Source of the DNA: Moritella sp. 24
Lineage (GTDB): Bacteria > Pseudomonadota > Gammaproteobacteria > Enterobacterales > Moritellaceae
DNA length: 64,000 bases
Direction of reading: 5' to 3'
Assembly: GCF_018219155.1 (NCBI RefSeq)
Contig: NZ_CP056123.1
Coordinates: 2,551,505-2,615,504 of the forward strand
The position numbers and the translations under genes were made by a program. Shown here one piece after another: positions 11,029 to 21,700 of the stretch. How positions within the stretch are numbered: the stretch's first letter is position 1; every line of letters starts with the position of its first letter. Below the pieces are notes generated by a model, which searched no databases, had not been told where the DNA came from, and was given only the letters and a program-made list of their open reading frames with translations.

Positions 11029-11044
11029 CGTGATCAATGTCACT
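11029..11044. promoter_or_regulatory. possible CRP-type site upstream of chemoreceptor 2
   Basis: CGTGA-TCAATG-TCACT matches the CRP pattern TGTGA-N6-TCACA at 8 of 10 positions. It lies about 130 bases upstream of the second chemoreceptor start. The other three copies do not show an equivalent site by eye. Confidence 0.35.
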
Positions 11045-11173
11045 CACTGATAACTTTAAATGCGATATTACGTTTTCCTGCCGATAAGCTAATAACAATG
11101 TAGGAGCGATAGTGCTATCGCAGTAATTCGAGTGGACTCACTCGATACTAATTAATATAAAGGATGTACCCAC

Positions 11174-13087
11174 GTGAATTTCTTATCAAGTTTTAAAGGC
11201 CGGATAATTACAGTCGTGATACTACTGCTCATCACGACGCTCGCAATTTCTAACTTTCTTTCTTATCGCCAAATGTCATCACTCATGAAAGATGACATTG
11301 ATAAGTATTCAACGCTAAAAGTCTCTAGTACATCCGAAAAAGTAAACGCGTGGTTCCAAACAATCAAAGACGGTTTGATTGGTACGGCACCTGATTTTTC
11401 TGTACCGCGTGACGATGAACAACTTAATTTAATGGTGACACAAATTAACGCGTCAACAAAAGCAACAGATATTCTTGTTGGCTTTGAAGATGGCCGCTCT
11501 TATAGCGCGTCAGCAGGACGACGTTACGTTAATGATTACGACCCGCGATCACGCGGTTGGTATGAAGAAGCAAAGCGCCAAGGTAAAACAATTGTCACAC
11601 CTATGTATAAAGATGCATTTACAAAAAACTTGCTAGTGAGTATTGCGGAACCCTTTTACAAAGATGGACAACTACAAGGTGTATTATTAGCTGACGTTGA
11701 ATTAAATGTCCTTGAAGATATCGTTAAATCATCTGCATTTGATCATGCGACAACCAGTTTATTTGATGAATTCGGCACCGCGATTGCTTCTACCAATAAA
11801 ATCGATAATCCAGGTAAATCAAAACTTGCTGATAACGCCGCACTTGCACAGTTACAACAGGAAATGTTAGCGGCTGATGAAGGTAAACTCATCCACTCTG
11901 TTAACGGTAAAGAAAAAATCAGCTATTTCGAATCTGTTAAGCTAGATAAAACATTAAGCTGGCACATATTAGTCACCCTCGATAAAGAAGCACACCACGC
12001 TATCATTACCGACAGCTTAGAAGATTCGTTAACCACTGCAGTAATAATGACTATTATTGTGTCGTTATTAATTTACGTTTGCTTGAATAAACTTTACCAA
12101 CCAATCCTCGCATTAAAATCAACTGTACAAGATCTCGCACGCGGTAATGGTGATTTAACACAACGATTGGATGTAACGAGTCAAGATGACTTAGGTCAAA
12201 TTGCCGAAGCAGTAAATACCTTTATTATCAACCTACAAACTATCATGCTCGATATTTCACAATCATCAACGCATATTTCTGCCGGTATTGAGCAACTACG
12301 TACTCAGACTGAATATAACAATACAGTGTTAATTGACCATGCAAGTGAGACTGATCAAGTTGTTGTCGCCGTCACTGAAATGAGTTCAACAGCCGACAGT
12401 GTGGCACAAAGTGCAGCACAGAGTGCTACCTTCACACAAAAATCAACTGATGAAGCACATCAGTCTAAAAATGTCGTTCAGGGTGCAGTAAACGGTGTAG
12501 CAGACTTGGTTAATGAAGTTGAAGCAATGGCGCTTAACATTCAAACCATGAATGAAGACACACATAAGATAAGTACTGTACTCAGTGTGATTGGTGAAAT
12601 TGCAGATCAAACTAACCTACTCGCACTAAATGCCGCGATTGAAGCAGCACGCGCTGGCGAACAAGGCCGTGGTTTTGCCGTGGTAGCTGATGAAGTTCGT
12701 ACACTGGCAGCAAGAACACAACAAAGTACCTCTGAAATTAATGAAATGCTGACCCGTTTACGTAATGGTGCAGATACTGTTGTAAAAGCAATGGATACCA
12801 CCAAGTTAAGTTGTCAACAAACTGCGGATACAACCGCAAGTGTCAACGATAGCCTAGACTCAATGACAACGTCTGTGATGCAAATTAACGACCTTGGTAT
12901 TCAAATTGCGACTGCCGCTGAAGAGCAAAGCTCAGTAACGGAAGAGATTAATCGTAATATGACGATGATTCAGAATATGGTTTCTCAGCTAACTGAAAAC
13001 AGTGACAAGACGATGGATAGCACACATAGTCTTTCTAGCTCGAATGAGCAACTAATGACCATTGTGGGGCAATTCAAACTTAAATAA
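11174..13087 (+). CDS. methyl-accepting chemotaxis protein 2 of 4 (dCache-HAMP-MCP)
   Basis: This is a second 637-residue receptor, alignable without gaps to copy 1 through the ligand domain, with a GTG start preceded by AAGGA. Domain order is TM1, dCache, TM2, HAMP, then the cytoplasmic coiled coil with the conserved tip. The amino-acid motif is intact: Y122, R127, W129 and Y130 (YDPRSRGWY), Y145 and D174. Compared with copy 1, the ligand domain differs strongly elsewhere, which fits a changed specificity. The C-terminal signalling half is very close to copies 3 and 4. It has its own hairpin after the stop, so it is probably a single-gene transcript. Confidence 0.95.
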   Translation: MNFLSSFKGRIITVVILLLITTLAISNFLSYRQMSSLMKDDIDKYSTLKVSSTSEKVNAWFQTIKDGLIGTAPDFSVPRDDEQLNLMVTQINASTKATDILVGFEDGRSYSASAGRRYVNDYDPRSRGWYEEAKRQGKTIVTPMYKDAFTKNLLVSIAEPFYKDGQLQGVLLADVELNVLEDIVKSSAFDHATTSLFDEFGTAIASTNKIDNPGKSKLADNAALAQLQQEMLAADEGKLIHSVNGKEKISYFESVKLDKTLSWHILVTLDKEAHHAIITDSLEDSLTTAVIMTIIVSLLIYVCLNKLYQPILALKSTVQDLARGNGDLTQRLDVTSQDDLGQIAEAVNTFIINLQTIMLDISQSSTHISAGIEQLRTQTEYNNTVLIDHASETDQVVVAVTEMSSTADSVAQSAAQSATFTQKSTDEAHQSKNVVQGAVNGVADLVNEVEAMALNIQTMNEDTHKISTVLSVIGEIADQTNLLALNAAIEAARAGEQGRGFAVVADEVRTLAARTQQSTSEINEMLTRLRNGADTVVKAMDTTKLSCQQTADTTASVNDSLDSMTTSVMQINDLGIQIATAAEEQSSVTEEINRNMTMIQNMVSQLTENSDKTMDSTHSLSSSNEQLMTIVGQFKLK

Positions 13088-13097
13088 ATAAGCCATA

Positions 13098-13126
13098 TAC
13101 AGGCCTTTATCATTTAAAGGCCTGTA
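13098..13126 (+). terminator. terminator after chemoreceptor 2
   Basis: TACAGGCCTTTA (13098-13109) and TAAAGGCCTGTA (13115-13126) form a perfect 12-base stem with a five-base loop, followed by a T-rich stretch. Confidence 0.85.
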
Positions 13127-13418
13127 TTTAACATTCACTTCTATTTTTTTTCACTTAATTTTCTGTCTTCATTTACTTAATAATCTACTGCCCACACTGT
13201 AACGCACTCAATTTAAAGATGATTATTTTATCTAAAACACACTTCAAATGTAAGCGTTCGTCATTGAATCTAGATTGTGTAATTTAACTATATACAACCA
13301 CCCGTCCCATCTATATTATCCGCTAAATTGTATATATCAAACGATATGTACATATGATATTTTATCGAAAAATAAATACTAACGAACAAATAATTAGCAC
13401 TTTAAAGGATTTTATCTC
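13127..13418. other. intergenic region upstream of chemoreceptor 3
   Basis: This is an AT-rich leader between the terminator of copy 2 and the GTG of copy 3. An AAAGGA ribosome site is visible near 13402-13407. Nothing else was recognised. Confidence 0.55.
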
Positions 13419-15332
13419 GTGGACTTTTTAACTAGTTTTAAGGGCCGAATCATCTCGGTCGTTATTTTATTATTGATAACCTCACTGACTATTGCGAGTT
13501 TCATCTCCTACAAGCAATTATCAACTTCGATGGTAGAGAGTATTGATCAATATTCAGAACTTAAAGTCGAAAGCACAACAGATAAAATTACAGATTGGTT
13601 TGTCACAATTGAAAACGGATTAGCTAAAACAGCGCCTAGTTTTGCAACCACGCGTGATAATCAACAGACATTACGTATGGTGAGACAGGTTGCAAATGCA
13701 ACTCAAGCAACCGATATTATCGCAGGCTATGAAGATGGCCGTACATTTAGTGCATTAGATGGGCAAGTGCCGCTCTCTGCATTCGATGCAAGAACCAGCG
13801 CTTGGTATAAAGCAGCAAAACTAAATCGCACAACAAGCATTACCGATATTTACAAGCATTCGATCTCTGGTGAACTAATCATTAGTATCGCTGAACCTTT
13901 TTATGAAAACGGTCAACTTAAAGGGGTACTACTTGCTGATATAAACCTTAATATGCTAAAAGAAATGGTGAGTAAATCCGCATTCTTTGGTGCAACAACC
14001 AGTCTTTACGATATTAATCGTATGACAATTGCATCAACAGATAAACGAGAAAATATTGGTAAAGAAATGCAACGCTATAACAAACGTTATGCAGCACTTC
14101 AAACACAAATATTTCAAAATGACACAGGTACATTTGAATTCAAGGCTGATGGAAAAAATCAAATTGTGTATTATAAAACCTTACAGTTAGATGATAAATC
14201 GAGCTGGAAGATTGCTATCACTATTGATAAATCAGTACACTTTGCACCTGTCTCCCGCGGTCTAAATAACGCTATCATTTCAAATGCCCTGCTTGTTATC
14301 ATCGCATCTCTTATTATATTTGTATCCCTGTCACGCTTATACCGTCCAATTCTTGCGTTAAAAGCTACAATCTTAGATTTAGCAAAAGGCGATGCCGACC
14401 TGACTCGACGTTTAGACGTGAACAGCCGCGATGACCTCGGGCAGATTGCGGAATCGGTCAATGCATTTGTCAGTAATTTACAACGCATGATGTTAGAAAT
14501 ATCAGATTCAACAGAACATATTTCAATGGGTATCGAGCAATTAAAAGCACAAACAGAACAAAACAATGCTGTACTTATCGACCATGCGAGCGAAACAGAC
14601 CAAGTGGTGGTCGCTGTAACAGAGATGAGTTCTACTGCCGATAGTGTCGCACAGAGTGCAGCACAATCAGCGACCTTTACTCAACATTCAGCTGATGAAG
14701 CCCACCAATCAAAAGCCGTTGTCGAAGGCGCGGTTCACGGTGTTGCAGATTTAGTTAATGAAGTTGAAGCAATGGCGCTTAACATTCAAACCATGAACGA
14801 GGACACCCATAAGATAAGCAAGGTATTAAGTGTGATTGGTGAAATTGCAGATCAAACTAACCTACTTGCATTAAACGCAGCAATTGAAGCAGCTCGCGCA
14901 GGTGAACAAGGTCGTGGTTTTGCGGTTGTCGCAGATGAAGTTCGCACCCTTGCAGCGAGAACACAACAAAGCACATCTGAAATCAATGAGATGCTTGCGC
15001 GTTTACGTAACGGTGCCGATATGGTTGTACGCGCGATGGATATCACGAAAGCAAGTTGTCAGCAAACAGCTCAAACAACAGCAAGTGTAAATGACAATCT
15101 CGACTCAATGACAAGTTCGGTCATGCAAATTAACGATCTGGGTATTCAAATTGCGACGGCTGCTGAAGAACAAAGTTCTGTAACAGAAGAAATTAATCGT
15201 AACATGACGATGATCCAAAGTATGGTCAATCAACTTACCGAAAATGGTGAGAAAACAATGGATAGCACACGTAATTTGGCAAGCAGTAATGAGCAATTAT
15301 TGACGATTGTGGATAAATTCAAACTGAAGTAA
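13419..15332 (+). CDS. methyl-accepting chemotaxis protein 3 of 4, altered ligand motif
   Basis: This is the third 637-residue receptor, with a GTG start and the same domain order as its neighbours. The difference is in the ligand pocket. Where copies 1, 2 and 4 have Y-D-P-R-x-R-x-W-Y, this copy has F-D-A-R-T-S-A-W-Y, so Tyr122 is Phe and Arg127 is Ser. W129, Y130, Y145 and D174 remain. In PctA-type dCache domains the arginine contacts the ligand carboxylate (known of the family), so this receptor probably binds something else or binds indirectly (inference). The signalling tip is intact, so it is not a decayed gene. Confidence 0.94.
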   Translation: MDFLTSFKGRIISVVILLLITSLTIASFISYKQLSTSMVESIDQYSELKVESTTDKITDWFVTIENGLAKTAPSFATTRDNQQTLRMVRQVANATQATDIIAGYEDGRTFSALDGQVPLSAFDARTSAWYKAAKLNRTTSITDIYKHSISGELIISIAEPFYENGQLKGVLLADINLNMLKEMVSKSAFFGATTSLYDINRMTIASTDKRENIGKEMQRYNKRYAALQTQIFQNDTGTFEFKADGKNQIVYYKTLQLDDKSSWKIAITIDKSVHFAPVSRGLNNAIISNALLVIIASLIIFVSLSRLYRPILALKATILDLAKGDADLTRRLDVNSRDDLGQIAESVNAFVSNLQRMMLEISDSTEHISMGIEQLKAQTEQNNAVLIDHASETDQVVVAVTEMSSTADSVAQSAAQSATFTQHSADEAHQSKAVVEGAVHGVADLVNEVEAMALNIQTMNEDTHKISKVLSVIGEIADQTNLLALNAAIEAARAGEQGRGFAVVADEVRTLAARTQQSTSEINEMLARLRNGADMVVRAMDITKASCQQTAQTTASVNDNLDSMTSSVMQINDLGIQIATAAEEQSSVTEEINRNMTMIQSMVNQLTENGEKTMDSTRNLASSNEQLLTIVDKFKLK

Positions 15333-15349
15333 TAATGAAGTAATGCATT

Positions 15350-15384
15350 AAGCTTTGTGGTCTATTTTTATAACCACAAAGCTT
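15350..15384 (+). terminator. terminator after chemoreceptor 3
   Basis: AAGCTTTGTGGT (15350-15361) and ACCACAAAGCTT (15373-15384) form a perfect 12-base stem followed by TTT, 17 bases after the stop: a good rho-independent terminator. Confidence 0.88.
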
Positions 15385-15560
15385 TTTAATATGTAAAAAA
15401 GAATATCCTCTGCATTAAACCTCTATTACAACAGCTTACAAAACCCTACCCTAAGAAACATATGGATGATAGTATATTGAAATAATCGCCATCCGCTGAA
15501 TTTATATCGGCAAATCAGTTAAATGGCAACATTTCTAACTATTAAAGGGTATAGGTTCAC

Positions 15561-17474
15561 GTGAATTTTCTATCAAGTTTTAAAGGGCGAATAATTTCGG
15601 TCATTATTCTACTCCTAATAATCACTTTAACGATCTCTAATTTCTTTTCTTACCGTCAATTATCTTCTTCAATGTCGAGTAATATCAATGATTACTCTAT
15701 GTTGAAAGTTGACACTACATCCGCAAAAATTAACACCTGGTTTCAAACAATCAAAGAAGGTTTAATTGCAACGGCACCTGATTTTGCACAAACACGCAGT
15801 GACGCGCAAATACACCTCATGGTAAAACAAATCACAGCGGCAACAAAAGCCAGTGATATCGTTGTTGGCTTTGCTGATGGTCGTTCTTATGGCGCGGCAA
15901 GTGGTAAACGAGATTTAACAAGTTATGACCCTCGTACACGTGATTGGTATACATTGGCACAGCAAAAACGCGGTCCGATTGTAACGGCAATGTATAAGGA
16001 TGCATTAACAAAACAATTACTGATTAGTATTTCTGCACCCTTCTATAAAGATGGTCAGTTAGCAGGTGTACTCCTTGCTGATATTGAGCTTGGTGTTTTG
16101 AATGATATGGTACGTGAATCTTCATTTGCGAATGCTGTCACCAGTTTACATGATAATCAAGGCACAACCATCGCCTCAACCGAGCAGATTCGTAATCCAG
16201 GCCAGAGTAAATTATCTGATGATGCTGGCTATGCACCACTACAACGAGAGATGCTAACAAAAGATGAAGGTGTAACAAACTTCACTGTTAACGGTGCGGA
16301 TAAAGTCAGTTATTTTGAAGAAATTAAACTTGATGATTCAATGAGCTGGCATTTACTTATCACGATTGATCAATCAGCACATTACGCAACAGTAAAAGAG
16401 CTATTAGAAGAAAGTGTATTTAGTGCCCTACTACTTATCCTGATTGCTTCAGCGATTGTATATGCAGCACTTAACCAGCTATACCGTCCAATTTTGGCAT
16501 TAAAATCTACAGTTGTAGACCTTGCACAAGGTAATGCCGATTTAACACAACGCCTCACTGTAAACAGCAATGATGATTTAGGTCAAATCGCTGAAGCAGT
16601 GAATCGCTTTGTGATCAACTTGCAAGATATGATGCTAGAGATTTCACAATCAACAGAGCATATTTCAGCAGGCATCGAGCAATTAAGATCGCAAACTGAA
16701 CAAAACAATACGGTATTAACTGATCATGCGAGTGAGACAGACCAAGTCGTTGTAGCCATCACAGAAATGAGCTCAACAGCAGACAGTGTTGCTCAAAATG
16801 CAGCGCAATCAGCGACATTCACTCAACAGTCTGCCGATGAAGCACACCAGTCTAAAGCGGTTGTAGAAGGCGCTGTACACGGGGTTGCTGACTTGGTAAA
16901 TGAAGTCGAAGCAATGGCGCTTAACATTCAAACAATGAATGAAGATACTGACAAGATCAGTAGTGTATTAAGTGTCATCGGTGAAATTGCCGACCAAACT
17001 AACTTACTTGCATTAAATGCGGCAATTGAAGCAGCACGTGCTGGTGAGCAAGGTCGTGGTTTTGCGGTTGTTGCAGATGAAGTACGCACGCTAGCAGCTC
17101 GTACACAGCAAAGCACCTCAGAAATTAACGAGATGCTTTTACGCCTACGAAACGGCGCTGATATGGTAGTTCGTGCGATGGATATTACCAAAGCAAGCTG
17201 TCAACAAACAGCAACGACAACTGCAAGTGTGAACGATAACCTAGATTCAATGACAACGTCTGTGATGCAAATTAATGACCTTGGTATTCAGATCGCGACA
17301 GCAGCCGAAGAACAAAGCTCAGTAACGGAAGAAATTAACCGTAACATGACGATGATCCAAGGCATGGTTAATCAACTTACCGAAAATGGTGACAAAACCA
17401 TGGACAGTACCCGTAACCTAGCAAGTTCAAATGAACAGTTAGTGGCAATTGTTGGTCAGTTTAAACTGAAATAA
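15561..17474 (+). CDS. methyl-accepting chemotaxis protein 4 of 4 (dCache-HAMP-MCP)
   Basis: This is the fourth 637-residue receptor, with a GTG start after AAAGGG. It keeps the full motif Y122, R127, W129, Y130 (YDPRTRDWY), Y145 and D174. The ligand domain is closest to copy 2 (shared GFxDGRSY and [16 protein letters not shown] blocks), suggesting these two are the most recent duplicates or exchange sequence. One local change is SISAPFY where the others have SIAEPFY. The HAMP domain and tip are intact, and no C-terminal pentapeptide is present. A strong hairpin follows and lies between this gene and the convergent Rhs-tip gene. Confidence 0.95.
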   Translation: MNFLSSFKGRIISVIILLLIITLTISNFFSYRQLSSSMSSNINDYSMLKVDTTSAKINTWFQTIKEGLIATAPDFAQTRSDAQIHLMVKQITAATKASDIVVGFADGRSYGAASGKRDLTSYDPRTRDWYTLAQQKRGPIVTAMYKDALTKQLLISISAPFYKDGQLAGVLLADIELGVLNDMVRESSFANAVTSLHDNQGTTIASTEQIRNPGQSKLSDDAGYAPLQREMLTKDEGVTNFTVNGADKVSYFEEIKLDDSMSWHLLITIDQSAHYATVKELLEESVFSALLLILIASAIVYAALNQLYRPILALKSTVVDLAQGNADLTQRLTVNSNDDLGQIAEAVNRFVINLQDMMLEISQSTEHISAGIEQLRSQTEQNNTVLTDHASETDQVVVAITEMSSTADSVAQNAAQSATFTQQSADEAHQSKAVVEGAVHGVADLVNEVEAMALNIQTMNEDTDKISSVLSVIGEIADQTNLLALNAAIEAARAGEQGRGFAVVADEVRTLAARTQQSTSEINEMLLRLRNGADMVVRAMDITKASCQQTATTTASVNDNLDSMTTSVMQINDLGIQIATAAEEQSSVTEEINRNMTMIQGMVNQLTENGDKTMDSTRNLASSNEQLVAIVGQFKLK

Positions 17475-17512
17475 TGCTAACAAATAAGTCATACTAACGA
17501 ATAAGTAATTCA

Positions 17513-17540
17513 AGCCACCTTAAATAGTTTTAAGGTGGCT
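17513..17540. terminator. terminator between chemoreceptor 4 and Rhs tip A
   Basis: AGCCACCTTAAA (17513-17524) pairs with TTTAAGGTGGCT (17529-17540), a perfect 12-base stem with a four-base loop, followed on the plus strand by TTTTATT. It is a classic terminator for the receptor gene and may also serve the convergent gene ending at 17568. Confidence 0.9.
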
Positions 17541-17567
17541 TTTTATTAATCCTATCTCAAGCCATCT

Positions 17568-18791
17568 TTAATTAAAATGCCCCAAACCGTACCCGTACTC
17601 GAGATCATCTGGCCCTTGCCATTGCTGATGCCTGTCATATAGCGTATCAAGTGAGCCAATAAAATCCTCACCGAGTTCATTTCTGGTGTCTGATAATACC
17701 GAGTAGCTTCCTGACTGCGCAATTTCGACGGCAGGCGATGGTGAAGAACTGGGGATTAAACGGTAAATATTTCGAGATACACGCGCACTACGGATGGTTT
17801 CTTTGACTAGCTTAGCAGTAGCGACTTTACCCGCAGTATACTTACCTAGGCTCGGTCCAGATTTTGATCCTAAGCGAGAGTGCTTTGTGCCCAGTTTTAG
17901 TGCTGTTGAGTTTGAGCCGGTAACTTTATCCTTTGCCATTCTTGCGGGTACACGAGCGCCAAAACCGACCTTAAAGATATTACTACCGACTTTTAAAATT
18001 AACCCCGCCTTGGCTAAAGTCTCATTACCGTTAAATGCAGAGGCGGCTTGAAGTGAAGTACCTACCGTATCAACCGTTTCGGCACTGAGTTCTGCTTTGG
18101 ATAACCATTTAGATTTTGAAAATTTTTGAAAGGTGCTATCAGACTGCTGCCCCATTTTCTTAAGCTGCTTTGCACCATTGTCTACCGCTTTTACACCACT
18201 TAACGAGACAGAAGAGGCTCCACTTGCTAGGTTCGAAACGATAGACGCTTTTGAAAGTGCATCGTAAGACGGATGCGACGGATCATCAATAACGGCTGCC
18301 GCGATACCCGTTGCACCAGATATCAGCGATGTAGTTAACTTTGTCAAACTAAGCGCAAGCGTTGGAATGCTCGATAATCCCCCAGTCATAACAGTTGTTA
18401 CCATATTAGCAATGCCATACATGATACGTAAAATCCCCCCAACAATACCACTCACGTCAGCTCTACCGCTGGGATCTATATTATTAATGGGATCGTTTGA
18501 GGCAAAAGAATATCCGTTCAAACCACCGTCACCAAACGGTGCCATTTCACCATCAAATTGGTGGAAACTACCTAAGGCTGGGTTGTAAACACGGTAGCCA
18601 TTGCCAAGGTGATACATATCCAGTGCAAAATCTTTCGGCTGGCCATTAAATCCAACAGGGTTTTCAAAAATAATGGCTGGATCTACCGTTGTCGTGGATT
18701 TAGCGAGCAGTGTTTTTGGTGCATAAATGGCGATACCAGTCATAATCGCGCTGAACTTAAAAAATTGTCGTCTTGATAATCCATTATTCAT
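17568..18791 (-). CDS. Rhs core tip A with twin-arginine signal (separate gene)
   Basis: The ATG at 18791 overlaps the stop of the YD-repeat gene as ATGA, with AAGGAG just upstream, giving 407 residues. Residues 1-31 form a Tat-like signal: S-R-R-Q-F-F-K at 6-12, then a hydrophobic stretch to LLAK. Residues 44-110 are the Rhs repeat-associated core: NPVGFNGQPKDF, LGNGYRVYNPALGSFHQFD, GLNGYSFASNDPINNIDPSG. In related Pseudomonas-type Rhs proteins this core continues directly from the YD repeats in one chain. After DPSG there is a hydrophobic, glycine-rich stretch (about 114-170) and then a tail of unknown function ending LEYGYGLGHFN. The tail could be an effector (inference); no toxin family was recognised. 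Confidence 0.85.
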   Translation of the reverse strand: MNNGLSRRQFFKFSAIMTGIAIYAPKTLLAKSTTTVDPAIIFENPVGFNGQPKDFALDMYHLGNGYRVYNPALGSFHQFDGEMAPFGDGGLNGYSFASNDPINNIDPSGRADVSGIVGGILRIMYGIANMVTTVMTGGLSSIPTLALSLTKLTTSLISGATGIAAAVIDDPSHPSYDALSKASIVSNLASGASSVSLSGVKAVDNGAKQLKKMGQQSDSTFQKFSKSKWLSKAELSAETVDTVGTSLQAASAFNGNETLAKAGLILKVGSNIFKVGFGARVPARMAKDKVTGSNSTALKLGTKHSRLGSKSGPSLGKYTAGKVATAKLVKETIRSARVSRNIYRLIPSSSPSPAVEIAQSGSYSVLSDTRNELGEDFIGSLDTLYDRHQQWQGPDDLEYGYGLGHFN

Positions 18792-21700
18792 GATGAAAAC
18801 TCCTTCGTATAGCCAGAACCAAATGGCGTGTAGGTATTGACCGACTGCTTCAATTGGTCTTGTGAACGAGTCCAAGTCGATAGCACACTACCGTTCGTAT
18901 CTGTTGCCATATATTGATAAGTCACTTCGTCAACGACCCTGCCAATAACGTTATCATCAACACCAATATAACTCGTACTATGGATAGACGAACATTCATT
19001 GGCAATTGAATTGAATTGATAGTAGAGATAAATCGTATCGCTGTTAAAAGGGCGCTGAGATATTAAAAAGCCTCGCGCATCATATTGGTAGCTATTAATG
19101 CTGTTACCATTACTGTCACGGATTGACTTGAGCCTATTAAATACATCGTATTCATACTGATTTCCTAGCTCATCATTGGTTAAGTTTCCCGCGCTATCAT
19201 GCGTTATAGGGTAATCGATATGTTGAGTTGATATGTTTGATAACTGAGTTTTATTGAATGCGTGGTATTGATAGTCAGTACTAATCGCTTCGCTAGCAGT
19301 ACTGTATGTCGTTAGTTTTGAGTCAATATTGTCGTAAATATCAAAGTTGAACGCTTGATTGGTCAATTGACCTATATTATCGCGAGGCGTTAGCTCCCCG
19401 GTAGCATTGTACTGAGTCAACCTGCCTATTTGATCATATCCCATATCTTCGTTAGTATTTCGTTTCCCCGTGATCGTGATCTGCCTGTTATCAATCTTTA
19501 GATTATTCAAATAACGAATAGACAAATCAACCTCCAGCTCACCACCTTTATGTGTTTTTCTCCCACTTTCCACACCAAAAGAATTGTAATATATGGTATT
19601 TATAAATGAGTCATATCCATTGCTATAAGTGTATTCAGTTGGCCTACTGTATGCGTCATAATTAATGACGATAGAGTTATGACCGATGCCGCTTTTACTT
19701 ACAAAGTCAGTGCGTTCTATACGGCAAAGGGAATCATAAGTGACCACTTTAGACATTCCCACAAAATCCGTTTGCTGTAAAAGCACACCCATCGGACTAT
19801 AGGTATAACTTGCAGTTAGTTCCTTGTCCTCCTCTGTAATATTTACTGATTCAGAAACAAGTTGCTCTAAATTGTTGTAAACATAAGTGATGGCACAATT
19901 TGAATTGGTTTCTCGAATGAGTCGACCTTGATTATCATACTGATATGTTGAGGTATTATTTTCATCCCCATCAACAATAACGGCCGTCTTCTCACCCCAA
20001 AATGGTTCGTATGTAATTTCAATCGTACTACCTGATTCAGTCTCAACACTGGTGGCTTTGGAAGATGAGCCCGTATAATCAAAGTTTATAGCGGTACCCT
20101 CAAATTTCGATTCTGTTGTTACTCGCCCTAAACCGTCATAAGCCCTTTGTCCCATGGGCGTATTATTAACACTCACTTGTGTCGTCAATAAATCATTAGT
20201 GAATGAAGCATAGTGAATATCTATCTTTATTTTTACGTCATCATCATAAAAGTATTGCTCAATTAACCTTTCGTTATCGTCATATTGGTAAAAAGTCTCT
20301 AAATCATTTTCATCAACAGTCTTAATTAATTGGTGTGCACTGTTGTAATCATTAATGGTTTCGGAAAACTCTATGTCATCAGGATCGTATTTTAAAATAG
20401 AGAGTTCTTTACCTACGATATTATATGTTGTAACTGTTCGAGTAAGACCTTCGATATAATGATTGGACTGCATGGCCACAACATCATTTTGAAATATTTC
20501 AACAGTATCATCAGGATAAGTCACTTTTGATATTTCGCCCCAATGATCATACTCTCGATACTCATGCATTGGCTTAGCTATCGAATTAATCCTGTCAAAA
20601 CTTGATTGCTGTATAATTTGACCTTGCGCATCATAAATGAATTCATTGGATTTAAAGAGAGTGGCTTCATTATTTTGCTGATAAATACTAATGAGATTGT
20701 TCGCATTACTAAACTTGAAAATCTTGTTTCTACCCGTTGAATCGCTTATTGCTAGCTGGTTTTCACCATCTCCTATTGTATAGTCATAATTTCTCGAAAT
20801 TTTAACGCTGTTATTGTGTGCCCAGCTTTCAGAAATCACTCTATCTAAGTCATCATGCTCTGTACTGACACTGATCCCTTGTTCATCCAGTGCGTACATC
20901 ATATTGCCGGTTAAGTAGCTAAAGTCTTCACGTTTTAATGTCGTGTATCCATCATGCGTACGTAAGGTATTCGTAATTGAGAGATAAGAAGTGTCAAAAA
21001 GGTAACGATGAGATATGTGACTGGTAGATCCGTTAACGGTAGTGGACTTAGATTCAATGCGACCAAACATGTTGTTGTCGGCTTTATCTTCGTAATAAAT
21101 CATAGCGACTTCGCTGTTGTGATTTATTTGTTTGATTGGCACGACGAAAATACCGTCATTGTTTAACATCGTAATTTCTTTATATTCGACGTGTTTTGAA
21201 CGATAAGGCGTACCACCTAAGCTTGCGCCTGGTAAATGAAAATTTTCCGATTTTAAAAATCGGACAATGCCATAAGGTGCCTCAGGGCATTGCGCTTCAA
21301 CCCCTTCTAAAGGGTAGTATTCATAGTAGCTAACACTGCCATCTTCATAAAAATTGGCGAGGATATTACCGTATATGTCATAGTCATATGTATTAGTTTC
21401 TGTTCGTTCACCACTGCTACTATAAAAAGTGACTTTCTGTTCACGCGCTAAGCTGTAGTTTGCTGGTTGATCACTGATCTTCCAGTTCAAGTTGGCAAAA
21501 TAGGCGTAATCCACAACCTGATAACAAAATTCACCGTCATAAAACTGTTCTTTATCTACCAAATGATATTTATTGTAATGCCTTGTTATTTTCACATCAC
21601 CATTAATAATTTCATCACTTGAATAGGTGTAGTCAGATAATGCTTTAAATAAAGTATCTTCATCTTTATCCCATGACACGCCACTGTTATAACCTAAAAA

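Noticed and set aside
14171..14566. 131-residue frame antisense to the third chemoreceptor
   Set aside because: It lies wholly inside the HAMP and coiled-coil coding region; similar antisense frames in the other copies are codon-use shadows.
18788..18791. Split between YD-repeat gene and tip as a sequencing error or simple nonsense mutation
   Set aside because: Both tip copies carry their own ribosome site and Tat-like signal and have equal length, so the break existed before they were duplicated.
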